The notes: a model not told the origin generated them from the sequence alone. DNA of 64,000 bases from Heloderma charlesbogerti (GCA_026122225.1 JANEZZ010000400.1:62001-126000); one strand, 5' to 3'. Shown: positions 1-12,064, numbered from the stretch's first letter. Program-made: numbers and translations.

Positions 1-600
1 CAGGGACCCCCAGGTACCGCCCGGGGCCTTGCCCACCACCGCATGAATGGAAGCAGTGGCGCAGAGGGGTGAGAAGGGGCGCAAGATGGTGCGGCGCTTA
101 GAGTGATCGCTCGCGCCCCCAAGAAAGTGCCACGCGCTGGCAGCCGCAAGAACGGGGCCAGCCAGTGCCGGCCGCTGTGCCCGCTGCTTCCATGGAGCAG
201 GCAGCGGCACACAGAAAGGCTGCGCCCTGGGTGAGAGGTGAAAAAGCAGGTGGGCGAGGCCATCCCCTCGCCGAGTCTTCTGCCGTCGGCTCTTCCTCGC
301 ACTTGACAGAACCGCATGAGCGAGACAGCCGAAGATGGGAGGGGGGCAGAGCTTAAGGCAACTCTGGTAGTGCCACTGGGGGTGCACCAATGACTGGCGG
401 CCATGTCCTCTCAGCCCACCCGCCCGCAATGGCCCCCCCCCCGGCGCCAGGGTTAGGGCATTTCTGAGGGCTCCTTCACACCGGGCATTTATCCTGTGAT
501 TGAGATTGCTCCTTCACTGAAGTTTGAGGGCTCTGCTCTTTACATGATGCCGTGACCCTGCCATGACCCTCCTGCACTAAATGCCCTTTGTTCCATTTTT
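1..600. other. CpG-rich left-edge segment, unassigned
   Basis: The first ~470 bases are GC-rich and dense in CpG, unlike the AT-rich DNA that follows from about 480. Short reading frames cross it but have no recognisable domain. It could be the right part of a GC-rich mobile element that starts before the window, or a CpG island. The 480-600 part holds GGGCATTTA and TAAATGCCC in opposite orientation about 90 bases apart, which hints at an inverted-repeat element. I cannot name it. Confidence 0.3.
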
Positions 601-796
601 AAATAGATAGCAGATAATGAGCTATGAAATTACTTTGTTGTGTTCCACTTCAGTTTCCTCCATGAAAAGAGGAAAAGCGGCAAGAAGAGGAGCGAGATCA
701 ATGAAAGATAATGGAAGACTAACATATGGAGGGGAAAGGAAGGGTAAAGGGGAGGGTGAAAAGAGAGCATGTGTAAAGGGAATCAGTTGTGATCCT

Positions 797-841
797 GCAT
801 TTAAAATGGAAGCAGAAAGTCCCATTTTAAATGCAGGATTT
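797..841. repeat. Perfect hairpin, 18-bp stem
   Basis: An 18-bp arm starting ATCCTGCATTTAAAATGG is followed after about 12 bases by its exact reverse complement. The stem is short and perfect, so it is either young or maintained. No TIR-like element edges were seen around it. Confidence 0.7.
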
Positions 842-1036
842 TAAGCTGGTGTAGAAACACCCTGAGAGACTTCTGTCCTTCCCTTCCTTACCCATTGAGT
901 GCTTCAATAGCAGCATCCAAGTGCCAGGAACCCTAGGAACTACATGCCCCTGCAGTGTTTGAGGCATTAGGAAGGGGCAGGGTGGCCACTTATGAACTGC
1001 CAAAAAAGAGGACAAACGGGGACAGTGATTTGCATG

Positions 1037-1124
1037 ACAAGACCGCCTGGGAATCAGGCTTCCTGCATTGAGCAGGGGGTTGGACTCTATGGTCTTGTAG
1101 GCCCCTTCCAGCCCTATGATTCTA
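1037..1124 (+). mobile_element. Short SINE with 5S-like head piece and CR1-like tail
   Basis: The left part (AAGACCGCCTGGGAATC) resembles the 3' part of 5S rRNA. The right part runs GAGCAGGGGGTTGGACT to CCCTTCCA and ends in ATGATTCTATGAT units, the terminal repeat style of CR1-mobilised elements. It is flanked by an 11-bp target duplication TGATTTGCATG at 1026-1036 and 1125-1135. This supports target-primed insertion of a truncated SINE into the surrounding repeat. A second, longer copy lies at 28980-29092. Confidence 0.65.
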
Positions 1125-1170
1125 TGATTTGCATGTGCTGATTTATATGTATAGTTGCAAATTTAGAAAT

Positions 1171-1222
1171 AATTATTATAATTTAAATAGAAATTTAAAT
1201 TTCTATTTAAATTATAATAATT
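1171..1222. repeat. Perfect 52-bp AT-rich palindrome
   Basis: Bases 1171-1196 are the exact reverse complement of 1197-1222 with no loop. The sequence is built from AATTATTATAATTTAAATAG. Loopless palindromes of this size can extrude cruciforms and are usually unstable. Confidence 0.9.
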
Positions 1223-1230
1223 TAATTTAT

Positions 1231-1836
1231 TATTATTAATTTGGGGGCTATTCAAATCTGCTAGAGCCAAATTTATTCTGAATGCTATTTTCCCACTAAA
1301 AACTGATCCGGCTTCCAGATACAGCAATCAGAAGGCTACTTTACCATGATTCCTGTTGCATTTCCTGTGTGGGCAGAACCAGTTTTGGATCATGTGAACT
1401 GGATCAGCGTCAGTAGAGGATGTGAATGTTCTCCCAGTGCATTCTCTTTCAAACCAACTAGGAAATGCTGGGGAGGATGGGCTATTGAGTCTTCTTGTTT
1501 CAAAGGAAATTTTGGTGCATCTCCTCTCCTAGTTTTCCTGCAACATAGGAGACTGTGCGTGTGGTCTCCACCAGATATGTATATTAAGCCAGAAACTATG
1601 TATATGAAGTCAGTAATCCCTGTTGTACAAGATCTGACAGCTTTGTCCTTGCATTGTGGAGAAAACAGGAAGCCATTTGGACTTCATAATGTTTGACCAG
1701 TGAACAGTCAATTCAGAAGTCAAGAAAAGTTGATAGGCCAGTCTGTATGATGGGGCAAATACCAGGGCCTGTGAGTTCGGAGGCTGACACTGGTTGCTGA
1801 AATCCCTTAATTAAAAAAATAAATTAAAAAATTTTT
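1231..1836. other. Unassigned non-repetitive stretch
   Basis: A 116-codon open frame runs from 1346 to 1696 on the plus strand, but I recognise no domain and codon use looks random. No repeat signature was noticed. It may be neutral sequence or an old, diverged repeat. Confidence 0.35.
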
Positions 1837-1837
1837 T

Positions 1838-2205
1838 AGAGAGCAATCCTATGGCTCCTACGCAGAGTCTGAGGTGCCATAGGATACTTTGGATTCCTGG
1901 ATCCAAGGTTGGAGACCGTGCTCTGACTTTGGACCCAGGCCTCCGAGCTCTCTGCCCCTCCCCCCTTCTCCGTGCAGGTGGCACGGAGAGAACTGTGCCG
2001 GCTGCCTCTCTGAGGTTGCAAAGGCGACCTTGGAGGGAAGGGAAAGGGGACATGCCAGTGGGTGGGCTTATGCCATATCTCCAGGCTTCCCCAGCCTCCT
2101 TCACTGTCCCTCTCTGATGCCAGAGTGGGTGCCCGGCCTCCTTCTCTGCACTGGATACTCATAAGCCTCCCAGTTCAGAGGTTTATGAGTATCAAGGGTG
2201 GATAC
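1838..2205. mobile_element. Degenerate copy of the AATCCTATGG inverted-repeat family
   Basis: It begins GAGAGCAATCCTATGGC, contains a central GC-rich part with CTGACTTTGGACCCAGG, and ends near a TCTGCACTGGATA block, in the same order as copies at 36881, 42234 and 54233. The right end has diverged, and the clear GGATTGC terminus is not visible. An imperfect hairpin (ACTCATAAGCCTC with GAGGTTTATGAGT) lies at about 2157-2192. There is no coding capacity. Confidence 0.5.
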
Positions 2206-3354
2206 AACAACATTTCACCCTTAGACAGCGATACTCACCCCAGTGCTGTGAAGAGAAGCACTGGGTGAAGTGCTTACAGCAGCCATCACCATCTGGCTTC
2301 ACTTCACAGTGCCAGGCTGAGCAATACTGCCCATCTCCATCCTTCCCCATGGCTATCTTCTGCTCCATCCCCTGGTAAGCTCACCTTGGGGGGGGGGCAG
2401 AGAGGACACCTTCTTCAGAGCCCCCTCAAACCTGCTAACAATTCTGAAAGATGAGCAGAAAGTCTTCCTCTCCCACTGAAAATACTGGTGGCTACTCTTG
2501 CTACAAAATGAAAGTAGTATTTGTTCATCAGTCATATGGAACCAATAACTATTGGTAGATTTTAAAAGCAGCCAGCTATTGGCTTTGACTGGTTTTTGTT
2601 TCTTTTGCGGGGAGAGTGACAGTGGGTGAATTTTGGTATGGCTTCACCTCCGTGTCAAAGGGCAACAGAGATGATCAAATCTCAACATACTGGAAGGGTG
2701 ACTAATGCTTTGTGAAATGTGTTCTTAGGTGATAGTAGCAAAGATGATGATGTGATCCATCATACAGCGATATTCCTACTTCATTTTACATAGTATATGA
2801 GTGGATACAGGCCTTACAAATAACTCAAGATCTTGCCAAGAGTCTGCTCTGTCTGGAATGCTGTGCAAATTACACCAATATGGACCCTACCCTATCCCCA
2901 CTCTCTTTGGCTTAACACATTGTATAATTTAATAAAACTGTGAACCGTACCCTATACAAAAACAAATTGCCAATGTCTGGTTACATCTCCACAGGTATAA
3001 ATCTAGAATACACATACTTTGGCTTGACTCTCATAAGCATGTCAGAATTCTCTTATAGAAAATAAGATGAGTAAACAAAGCAGAGCAGAAGTGTTGCAGG
3101 CCCATCTAGTTCAAACTTTCATACATTCTGAAATGAATGGTTTGAGACTTTGCAGGTATAAGAAAGGAGAAAGTGCAGCAAATTTAGACTCTCCCTGTCC
3201 TACTACATCATCACATCAGAAGTGGGAAAGCTCTCTTGCTGAAAAAGGCTGCCCTTCATCATGACTAGCTTTTTGCAACCCAATCTGTTTTATAGAATGT
3301 AATTCACATACAAACAGTTCGTATCTGCTTCCATTATTGTTGTTATTATTAATT
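2206..3354. other. Unassigned stretch
   Basis: Includes a short G run near 2388 and otherwise mixed sequence. Open frames are short and lack recognisable features. No clear mobile-element ends were seen. Confidence 0.3.
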
Positions 3355-4480
3355 TGAATGTCTTATTTGTCTTTCTCTTTAAAAAGACCCAAGGCAACTT
3401 ACAACAAAATTATGAAAATTTACAAAATATAAAATAGCTAAAAACAATTTCCATTAAAATTCCAAAACGTAATAAAACTCAAACATCAGTACAAAGTAAA
3501 AAGCTTATCATATGCCTTCAAATGTCTGGGAGTAGAGAAAGGCTTGTTCTGGTGCCAAAAGATGACAATTTTGGTCCCAGGCAGGCCTCACTGAGGAGAG
3601 TATTCCACAGTTCGGGAGGTACCACTTAAAAGGTCCTTCCCTTGTTGACATCCTCTGAACTGCCCTTGGAGATAGCACTCTGAGGAGGGCCTCAGACGTT
3701 TATTACAGAGTATGGGTAGCTTCATGCCAGGGGAGGTGCTCTATCAGGTATTGCCAATAAGGCTTTATAGGTCAAAACCAGCACCTTGAACTGGGCTCAG
3801 AAAAGTATAGGCAGCCTGTGCAAGAGGATCAAAATTGATGTTAAATGCTTGGAACTTGTGATCTCCATTAGCAGTCTGGCCACCGCATTTTGCACTAGCT
3901 GCGGTTTCTGAACCATCTTCAAAGGCAGCCCACAAAGAGTGCATAGCAGTAATCTAACCAAAGCATAGACTACTGAAGCCAGGTTATCACTGTCCAGATA
4001 GGGGTGTCACTGGGCCACCAGCTGAAACTATGAGAAGACACTCCATGCCACTGCAGCCACCTGAGCCTGAAGTGCCAGTGATGACTCCAGGAGAACCCCA
4101 AGCTAAGAACTTGTTCCTTCAACAGGAGTGCAACTCCATCCAGAAACAGGATGAACACCTTCCACCAGTCAGAAGAACCACTAACAGCATCTCAGTCTAG
4201 TCTGGATTGAGTTTCCATTTATTAACTGTCATCTAGTCCGTAGTCGCAGCCAGGCACTGATCTAGCACATCCACCAGCTCACCTGAAGAAGATGAAAAGG
4301 AGAAATAGAGCTGTGGGTCATCATCATACCCACAGCTCTATTTCTCCTTTTCATCTTCAGGTAACGTGGTAGTCAACACACTCCAAAGATCCTGATGACC
4401 CCACTCAACGGTTTCATATTGATGTTAAATAGCATGGGGGACAAACCTAGAACCCGCAAAACCCCATATTGGAGAATGCA
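3355..4480 (-). mobile_element. L2/CR1-superclade LINE remnant, 3' part
   Basis: Read on the minus strand this matches, block by block, the better-preserved LINE copy at 42690-43780. Shared blocks include CAAAGGCAGCCCACA, CCAGCACCTTGAACTGGGCTCAGAAA and CATGCCAGGGGAGG. The sequence therefore derives from the C-terminal part of a reverse transcriptase ORF plus its 3' region. The reading frame is broken by indels; only short open stretches remain (for example 3970-4158 minus). It carries a foldback insertion at 4288-4358 that the other copy lacks. Family assignment to L2 rather than CR1 is from overall style and is not certain. Confidence 0.75.
4288..4358. repeat. 31-bp perfect foldback inside the L2-like element
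   Basis: Arms at 4288-4318 and 4328-4358 are exact reverse complements, with a 9-base loop CATCATCAT. The related element at about 43660-43700 has only the left-arm sequence (GAGATGAAAAGGAGAATTAG), so the right arm was added in this copy. Confidence 0.9.
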
Positions 4481-5305
4481 TGGGGCTGAGCAATATTACC
4501 AAACCACCAACTTCAGGAGCCAACTATCAAAGTAGGAGCAAAACGACTGCAATGCGGTACCACCACCACCACCCCCATTCCCAACTCAGACAGTCATCAC
4601 AGAAAGATACCATGGTGCTGGAAGGTCTCCTGTAGGCCATGTTCCTCCAGCCAGGATATTCATCTGAATTTCAAGGATTTTGTAGCCTTTCTTCGTAAGT
4701 ATAAGGTTACAGAATGGGATAGAGATTGTATTAGCCAGTGTATTTGCTTTCCTATCTTTGGAAAAATCAGTTTTCGCAGGACTAGTTTTAAGATATCCCC
4801 TTAAGTGGAAACATATCAATGAAATATATTGAATAATTTGGCTTTAAGCCTGGGTGTTGTGTGCAACAAATATATTTGACATACTTTGGCCATTGTTATC
4901 TATGACCATTCTTTCTTAAAAAAAAAAAATCTCAATCATTTCCCATGGCTAAATGAAGTTACAAAGAGAATAAAAGTAGGCTAGGGTGAAGTTGGACTTC
5001 AGACTAGAGCAGCAAACAGAACTCTTTAGCCTGAAAGTTAGGTGATGACATCTGTCAGAGCAATTACCATTTGGATGAGGATATATTTTCACAACTTGGA
5101 ATCTACATTTTCCAAGAATGTAAAACAAGCCAAATACAAACAGGCCTTGGAAGGAATCTCATTTCAGTGGATGGAAATTTCTCATGAAGCAACACTAATC
5201 AAGAGATACACATTGTATGGCCTGAATCTCCTGCAAAGCCAGTGTGCAGAATATTCTGCAATATGTCTTCTGCAACTCTAAACAGGATAAACTGAAACTA
5301 ATTCT
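4481..5305. other. Unassigned stretch
   Basis: AT-rich, no repeat ends recognised. A 79-codon frame at 5042-5281 plus has no identifiable domain and is treated as chance. Confidence 0.3.
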
Positions 5306-5656
5306 GGGCATTTCTACACAAGGCTGTTAATCCGCTGTATCTACATTTGGTTTTGTCGCAGAATTTAGATCTGAGCACTACACAAAGAATGTTTCCTCTC
5401 CTGCTTTTCCACTACATAACCTTTAGGTGGCACTGTGGTATAGTGGAATAGTGCAAATACACAAGTGGAAAAAGTGTTTTCTTACACTTTCAGAAATAAT
5501 TGCACCTTTTCTCTGCTCTAAAAATACTCATCGACAGTGCTCTTTAAAAACAGAAGTGAAACTGGAGGGTCACAACATCATCTAAAGAACCTATAAACAA
5601 CCGTGCGTATGGAATGACAATGAGTGCACGATAAATGCCTAATGTAGAAAAGCTCT
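5306..5656. mobile_element. Inverted-repeat DNA element, family shared with 26.24-26.58 kb
   Basis: Starts GGGCATTTCTACACAAGGCT and ends TAATGTAGAAAAGCTCT, so the ends are imperfect inverted repeats (TTTCTACA/TGTAGAAAA). The interior matches the copy at 26244-26583 in order: GTATCTAC.TTTGGTTTTGTC, CCTGCTTTTC, CACTACATAACCT, GTGGTATAG and CAAATACACAAGTGGAAA. There is no ORF, so it is a non-autonomous element of unknown superfamily. No target duplication was recognisable. Confidence 0.6.
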
Positions 5657-5847
5657 CCAGGTCAAAAGAATCTACCATTTACAGAAAACAAAGCCTAGCC
5701 AAAGGTCTAAATATGATTTTCGTGCAAAAGGTGTGACAGAAGCAAGAATATAATTTGTCACTTTTTTTTTTTTTAAGAAAAGCCTTCTGACTTCCATTAG
5801 AATAATAAACAGGAAAAATTGAAAACCTCATACATCTCATGAAACTT

Positions 5848-5936
5848 GGATGGATGGATGGATGGATGGATGGATGGATGGATAGATGGATGGATGGATG
5901 GATGGATGGATGGATGGATGGATGGATGGATGGATG
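5848..5936. repeat. (GGAT)n microsatellite
   Basis: About 22 tandem GGAT units with one interruption (GATA near 5881). An extra GGATGGATGGAT block follows at about 5951. The 98-codon minus-strand frame over it reads as a Ser-Ile-His-Pro repeat and is an artefact of the microsatellite. Confidence 0.95.
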
Positions 5937-5965
5937 ATGCAGATAATCTTGGATGGATGGATATA

Positions 5966-7800
5966 AAATCAGCATCTATCCTTTACAACTAATTATAGAA
6001 AAGTGCAGTCTCAAATGTTGTTAAATTTCAATATGCTGCCTGACTGCTCGTAAATGATGTACTTATATTGTTAGGAAGTACATTTTGTTTAATTGACCAC
6101 TTGGCAGCTAAATATAGGAGATGGGGACTCTTAAACTGAAAAAGAAATGGGGGAAAAAGGTAGATGGCATGTACTGGAGAAACTTCTATGAATAAAACCA
6201 TGGGTATTTTTCAAACCTAGGTAGAAATAACCTTGTGTTTTTAGATGTATGGCCTTTGTCTCATTAGGTGTACCTTTAACTGTGATAAACATCCACTTAA
6301 ATGAATATCATTTCCGTACAATTATGGCAGGATCATACATAATACACTAAGTTCCCCTGGCAGCATATGTGTTAGTCATGCATATTTCATGAGCCATTTT
6401 ATTCCCAGAGTCAGCTTTAAACAGTGCTCAATCCAATGGCTTTGGTATGTAGGAAATAAAGGTCTTGTCTATAAAAAGATCCCACGGCAATTATAGTAGC
6501 TCTGCACTTTATCAAGGAGTTTAACACAATGACCTGCTTGTAATATTAGCCCAGCACCAGTATTAATTTTCCTCTTAATATATATGTAATCACTCCTGTT
6601 ATTTATCAGTAGGTTCTGCAAGAAAAAAACATGCATGCTATGACTCAACCTGGTTTTGCTTGAATGAAAATACCTTGACTGATACCAAGCAACACAACGC
6701 AGCTGTCCCATAGGAAAACACTTGTAGTTACATAATAAGAGAGCACACATCCACATATGCTTCCATATCAAGCATTTTGAGGAATAGGCTGCAAAAATAT
6801 ATACCATGGGCCATGGAGCATGATTTAAGCAAACCAACATCTGTTATTGCAATCTGATTACTTTTCCTGCTGTGTGTAATGGGAGGAAATACAGTCATGC
6901 AATGGCATTAAGAATAAAAGAAGGTTGCAACCACAGGGAAGTCCAATACAGTTCCATAGTCTCGAGAACTGCAGTGGGACTATACAGGAATATAATCTTT
7001 TGGTAGGAATATAATATGCACCTAGGCAAATTGGGCTGCAGTATAAGGACCACTTCAAATATGATGAATTTTCATTCGCAGAAAACACTTCTGTTTAGGA
7101 AAAGGCATGAAAACTGTCCATTGCTTGTCACACATGATAATTGCATCTCCATCTGTTCTACTCTGTGAGCATGCACCAGGAGGCCACCATCAGTGACTTC
7201 TAGTATGTGTTGTATGAAGCGAAACGGAAGTAAGCGCCATCATCACATCTGCAATACTTTGTGCCAGGAACTGATCATGTTTAAAGTGGCTGTGAATCCT
7301 TATGCAGTTAGTGGAAGAAGTCATGCAATATTTAGGAATGCATGTCACTGGACTCCAAAGCTGCATTCCTTAGCATACACAAATATGAGATCCTTGAAGC
7401 CAATAGGGTTTCAATTAGTGCTGTGGCGAAAATTTCTCCCACATTTTTTCCAACCATTCTCATTCGATTTGATAGAAAAGAAATGGCTGTCAAAAATAAA
7501 TTCAAAGGAGAAGAAAAATTTGGAGAAATTCTTAGGACTGAATTCAGGATTCTTGTGCTTACCATACTTATGAGATGGCAGAGGAGTGTATGCGAGTGCC
7601 CTGACTTTCACTGTACAACCATCTCTCCAGCAGCCTGTAGCCTCCTCAGCTTCCTACACTTTATTAAAGCCCAGAGAAAGACATCATGAGGTAATTCCTC
7701 CCAGAGGGCTTTTTTTTCAGATCAGGAAGTGCAGGCAGCCTGGGCAATGGTGTAATAGAAACAAGCACGCACATACACAGAGCATCCTCGATCACTTCGC
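5966..7800. other. Unassigned AT-rich stretch
   Basis: No repeat family or exon recognised. Several open frames above 60 codons occur on both strands (for example 6469-6840 minus and 7193-7573 plus) and overlap each other, with no signature residues. I regard them as chance. Confidence 0.3.
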
Positions 7801-7807
7801 AGTGATT

Positions 7808-8031
7808 TGTTGTTGTTGTTCAGCCGTTAAGTCGTGTCCGACTCTTCGTGACTCCATGGACCACAGCATGCCAGGCCTTCCTGTCCTCCGCTGTCTCCCA
7901 GAGTGTGCTCAAGTCCATATTCATTGCATCGGTGATGCTATCTAGCCATCTCATCCTCTGCCGTCCCCTTCTCCTTTTGCCTTCAATCTTTCCCAGCATC
8001 AGGGTCTTTTCCAGGGAATTTTCTCTTCGCA
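7808..8031 (-). mobile_element. 5'-truncated RTE-BovB LINE, 3' end only
   Basis: Only the last ~224 bp of a BovB LINE are present, with the diagnostic CGTGTCCGACTCTTCGTGAC segment near the 3' end. The minus-strand frame at 7820-8032 gives the C-terminal GKRRRGRQRMRWLDSI-type segment of the polyprotein. An 11-bp target duplication TCGCAGTGATT flanks it at 7797-7807 and 8032-8042. This is typical target-primed reverse transcription with early termination. Confidence 0.93.
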
Positions 8032-8042
8032 TCGCAGTGATT

Positions 8043-10019
8043 AGGTAAGCTCAAAAATGCCACCAAAATAATTTCAAAACAAAATAATGAAATGCCCTGA
8101 GAATGACTGGGGGGACATTTTTTCCACAAAAATGGAAGCCTCTTTCCTGTGTGAAGAAAACTTTCAGGAAAGTGGAGGAGAGGTTTTGGCATCTCACTAG
8201 CTCCACCTCTTCCCTGGAGCTGAACACAACACTGCCCCCTCACACCTGCATTGTGGAGAGTGCAAAGAGTGCCTTGTGGAGGAGCTAGGATGTCAACGCA
8301 GTAGATGCTGTCGCCACTTGTGGTGGTAGTACAAAAAAACAAAAACCCTTCAGGAAAAAAAGAAAGAGGCTGTGCTACAACCCCTGCCAATGGTGAACCC
8401 TAGCTGTGAGAAACTGCTTGAGAATTTCTCCTTCCATTGGAGAAATTCAGTGAAATTGTTCTCCCAGTTTCTTTGCCCACAAATAGGGTGGAGAATTTTG
8501 AGACGCCATTTGTGCATTGCTCTAGTTTCAATATAAAGAATGGGAAGCAAGGATGTGATCCTCAAATCAATTTGAGGCCAATGGGGAACTTCTTCTCACT
8601 GCCAATAGCAGGTTCAAAGGAAGAATTTTCCTCAGGACTGTAGTAGGGGAAGAGTGGGTTCCCTCCCTCCATGCCTGCTGTAATTCTGATAATTAGCAGG
8701 TTCCCCTCCTCCTCAGCTGATGTTATTTGCATTTTTAGAAACCTGTACATTAAATCCAAAGACACGTTTAATGTCACGTCTTGTTTGACTCTAAAGTAGG
8801 TTAGCATGGTTTGTAGATAATACATTTATGATCTGATCCCCTGATGATACATACATGGAAACATGGAAACAAATTCTACTGGTGTCAATATTTGCTTCCC
8901 ACTTATAGTGGTGGGATCAAGGTGCCCTTCCTTACCATGGTAAATGAAATAATTGTCATAATCAACAACTTGGCTGACATGTTCTGTTGGGTTTAAATCC
9001 CCCTCCCCCCCCCGTACTAATTCCAGAAAAGTGGTAGAATTAGACTCGGGGGGGGGGATCCTTTTACAAGGATATTGCTTTGAGATTCTGATAACATGTT
9101 GATGCCATCTGGGTGTGTTTTTTTTTTAAAAAAAACTGTTTTTTATTCAAGCCATTCCCTTGAAGAAAGCTTGTGTTCTTCTTTATGTGCTAAATTAATA
9201 TTTATGTTGCTAAAATATCAGAGAAGCCACCCCCCAAAAAATTAATATAAAAAGGTTATAATTATCTTTTTAAAAATGTGGCAGCAATTGAAATGTGAAT
9301 CCTAGAGCGTTGGGAGAAGTACTTGTTTGCATTGTGCCTGGGGCACCGCTGCCTGGCTGCCACAGCTGCCTGGCTGCCACAGCTGCAGTCGATCATTTCA
9401 AATCAAAGAAAGCTGGAGATGTCTCTGGCGGCTCAACTGGGAGGCGGGGCAGGAGAGAGAGCTAAAAAAGATGCTCTGTTTGGCATGACTGCTATCAAAA
9501 AAATGAGCTGGAATGTGTTTCGAATCTTTCCTCTGTTGAATTTGCAGCCCTTCAAAGCATTGCCATAATAAATAAAGTTTTCGAAACACATGGACTCTAA
9601 AAGGCACATTGAAAATTCCCAAAGCATTTTCTCCTTCTTCTCATTTCTTTCTCTTATTGTGACTAGACAACAGCAGTGTGAGACAAATGTGAATAAAGCA
9701 ATTTAAGTCTAAGGGACATTCCTTATATTCTTAGACCCATGTTTTTGTGGGGTCCTTTTTAGATGCTGGAAAATCATACACATCCATTATTTCTGAGAGG
9801 AAAAGGAAGGCAGAGAGAAATTAAAGGGCAAATACTGGGTAAACTGAGCACTAGGACTATATTTCTGTATTGTGAAGTGTAGTGCTATCCTAGCATGTTG
9901 AAATAAACAATGATTTTGGATCCAATGCTCTGACATTTAAAAGAATAAAGGGAAAAACACATACATAAATGCTGGCCCTGTAGACAGTGCCGAGATCCAT
10001 TAAATTCTGTTTGGCATAA
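8043..10019. other. Unassigned stretch
   Basis: Mixed composition with short C, G, T and A runs near 9001-9135. CTGGCTGCCACAGCTGC is duplicated in tandem at about 9352-9385. No mobile-element ends or convincing exon seen. Confidence 0.3.
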
Positions 10020-10300
10020 ATGAAAAAGATTTAATCACAGATGCCAGTCAGAAAACTAATCCACTAATCTAGCTGTTTCTCTTATAAACCCTTTATTATT
10101 ATTTTTTAAAGCCTCCCCTTTCTCAATTAATTTAGACATCCATTTAAATTTCATGTATTTATCATGTAAATGTGCCTTATTTGCAATAGAAAAGCTTGAA
10201 GACTCAGTGAAATAAATAGTTATTTCATTAAAATGGATACAAAACCCCCTGTGATTAGGGTAATTAATTTGCACACTAAAAGCAATCTTCCTAGTTTAGA
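10020..10300. promoter_or_regulatory. Possible conserved non-coding element (AT-rich, homeodomain-type motifs)
   Basis: Free of recognised repeats and rich in TAAT/ATTA cores (TCAATTAATTTAG, GGTAATTAATTTGCA) and an ATTTGCA half-octamer. This composition is common in vertebrate developmental enhancers, but it can also arise by chance in AT-rich DNA. No comparative data are available here, so this is inference only. Confidence 0.2.
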
Positions 10301-11677
10301 TCATTAATATTGATGGAGTTCGATTTTTGTTCTTAGTAACATTCCTTGAAATAGACTCAAAGACCTGGCAAGGAAGAAGGAAGACCCTGGAACAGAGGAT
10401 TCCTTTAGCACCTGGCTATTTCTTCTTTGCAGCCAACCAGAATTCGTAACAGAAGACTTCGATACTGATAGCCTGATGTTAACTGGATTCCTTGAATCAT
10501 GCAGGATGGTGTGGTTTGTCACAAGCGCGGCTGATTTATGCATGCTCTTCTTGCTTCCTTTGATTGTATTTCATTTTGTTATTTTTTAATTGAAATTGGA
10601 AGATAATATTACAGGAGATTATGCTGCAGTACCCCATGCTGGCATTCACATCAGTGCCAGATAACAAGGCAGTGCCTGCCAATATACCTATTCTTATTAG
10701 GTTTTCATCTGCATAATATGCAAATAGCATCGTATACTTCCCCAGACTCCTTTCTAACACAACTTTTATGCAAGACATGTAATTTGTTCCCTCTCTGTAG
10801 AACAGATGTATTGCACCAAAGACCTTGCAGCAGAGGTGTCGACTCACTCCAGCACACTCTCAGTTTGTGATGGAAGGCAAACTGCCATGAGAAATAAATA
10901 TAAAAACCCAACTCTTGGGATAACTTCGAGTGGCTTTCTGCAAGCTCTGTATATACGCACACACCTTCTTGCTGCTGGAACTAATTAACGGTTCTTGACA
11001 TTCATAAAAGCACGACAGTCACCTAGCCCAATTCCATACCACAGCTGTCAGTCCTCTCCCCTCAGTTAAGGCTGATGCAGTCCAGATCACAGTGTGCCTA
11101 AGCTTGCACAATGCAAATCCACAGTTTGGAATATTGTTCCAAAATTATAAGCTGTATTACCAAAAATCCACATTGCTTTTGTTAGATCTGTGGCAGGGCT
11201 TTTTCATTTTTTCATTTTTCATGCTAGAATTATATCTATACTGGAATTGTGGGAGCTATGAGGAAAAACAGTTGTGTCCCCAAAGCCAGAAGTATCTTAA
11301 GTTTTTATTCCTAGGTTGTAATTAGAGAGAAGTCCACCCTCAGAGGGGGAGGTCCAACAAATTGTATGGCTGCTGGATGCCCGCCCAGGGACCATAGGAT
11401 TGCAGCTTTACTAAACAGAGATATGCAACAGAATAATTACAATAAAACTGTATTGTGTAATGTGAGATTAAGATGTAAGATTAAGAAGAAATGAAGCAAG
11501 TCTGAATGAACTTGACAAAGCTGGATGGTCTCTAACAAAACATCAGTCCTGAAATAAAAGTCTTTCCCAGAGAGAGAAAAGGTAGAAGGACAAAGTTACA
11601 GACACCTGCTCTGCCAAAGAGCAGAAGTCTCGGTTCAACACATAGCTGTACTCAGTGACACTGACCTGTTTGTATTA
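10301..11677. other. Unassigned stretch
   Basis: No repeat ends recognised. Part of 11340-11415 (ACCATAGGATTGCAGC) resembles the end of an AATCCTATGG-type element, but the other end was not found. Confidence 0.3.
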
Positions 11678-12064
11678 TTAAACAACGTTAACAGTGGGTT
11701 ATTTGGGGACACATCAGACTAAGTGAACATGCTGCCTCCCGACTGCTCACCCACTTTGCTGAACAACCCAGGGATACCCTGTTCCTGGGTTCTTCTCTAT
11801 GACATCTGAATGTGGAACTCTGGGTTGTTGAGGGAAAAACAACCCAGAGTTCTAACCCAACCACAAACCATGGTTTAAAACACTGGGTTGTTTCTCCCTC
11901 AACAACCCAGAATTCCACATTCAGATGTCATGGCTAACAAGCCAGGAACGAGGCCTCCCTGGATTGTTTAGCAAATCACAGGCAGGCAGGTGGTTGGGAG
12001 CTAGGACTCTTGCTCAGTCCTGCACACTCCCAAATAACCTGCAATTAAAAACCCATGGTTTAAT
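11678..12064. mobile_element. Foldback element with long inverted repeats
   Basis: The sequence folds on itself around 11860. GACATCTGAATGTGGAA at about 11801 pairs with its complement at about 11913-11930, and CTCTGGGTTGTTGAGGG pairs with CCCTCAACAACCCAGA. Weaker complementarity reaches GGGTTATTTGGG at about 11696 and CCAAATAACC at about 12031. There is no ORF, which suggests a non-autonomous DNA transposon. No target duplication was identified. Confidence 0.7.

Larger units (their letters stand above)
957..1230. repeat. Dispersed repeat shared with 21.36-21.52 kb, split by a SINE
   Basis: The stretch GTGGCCACTTATGAA, an AAGAGGACAAA run, GATTTGCATG and GTGCTGATTTATATGTATAG occur in the same order here and at about 21365-21515. 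In this copy an 88-bp SINE splits the GATTTGCATG part. The class is unknown. The right portion ends in a perfect 52-bp palindrome that the other copy lacks. Confidence 0.6.

Noticed and set aside
1811..2162. Overlapping open frames on both strands around 1.8-2.2 kb
   Set aside because: They overlie a degenerate AATCCTATGG element and have no conserved domain.
5679..5975. 98-residue frame rich in Ser-Ile-His-Pro
   Set aside because: It is the translation of the GGAT microsatellite.
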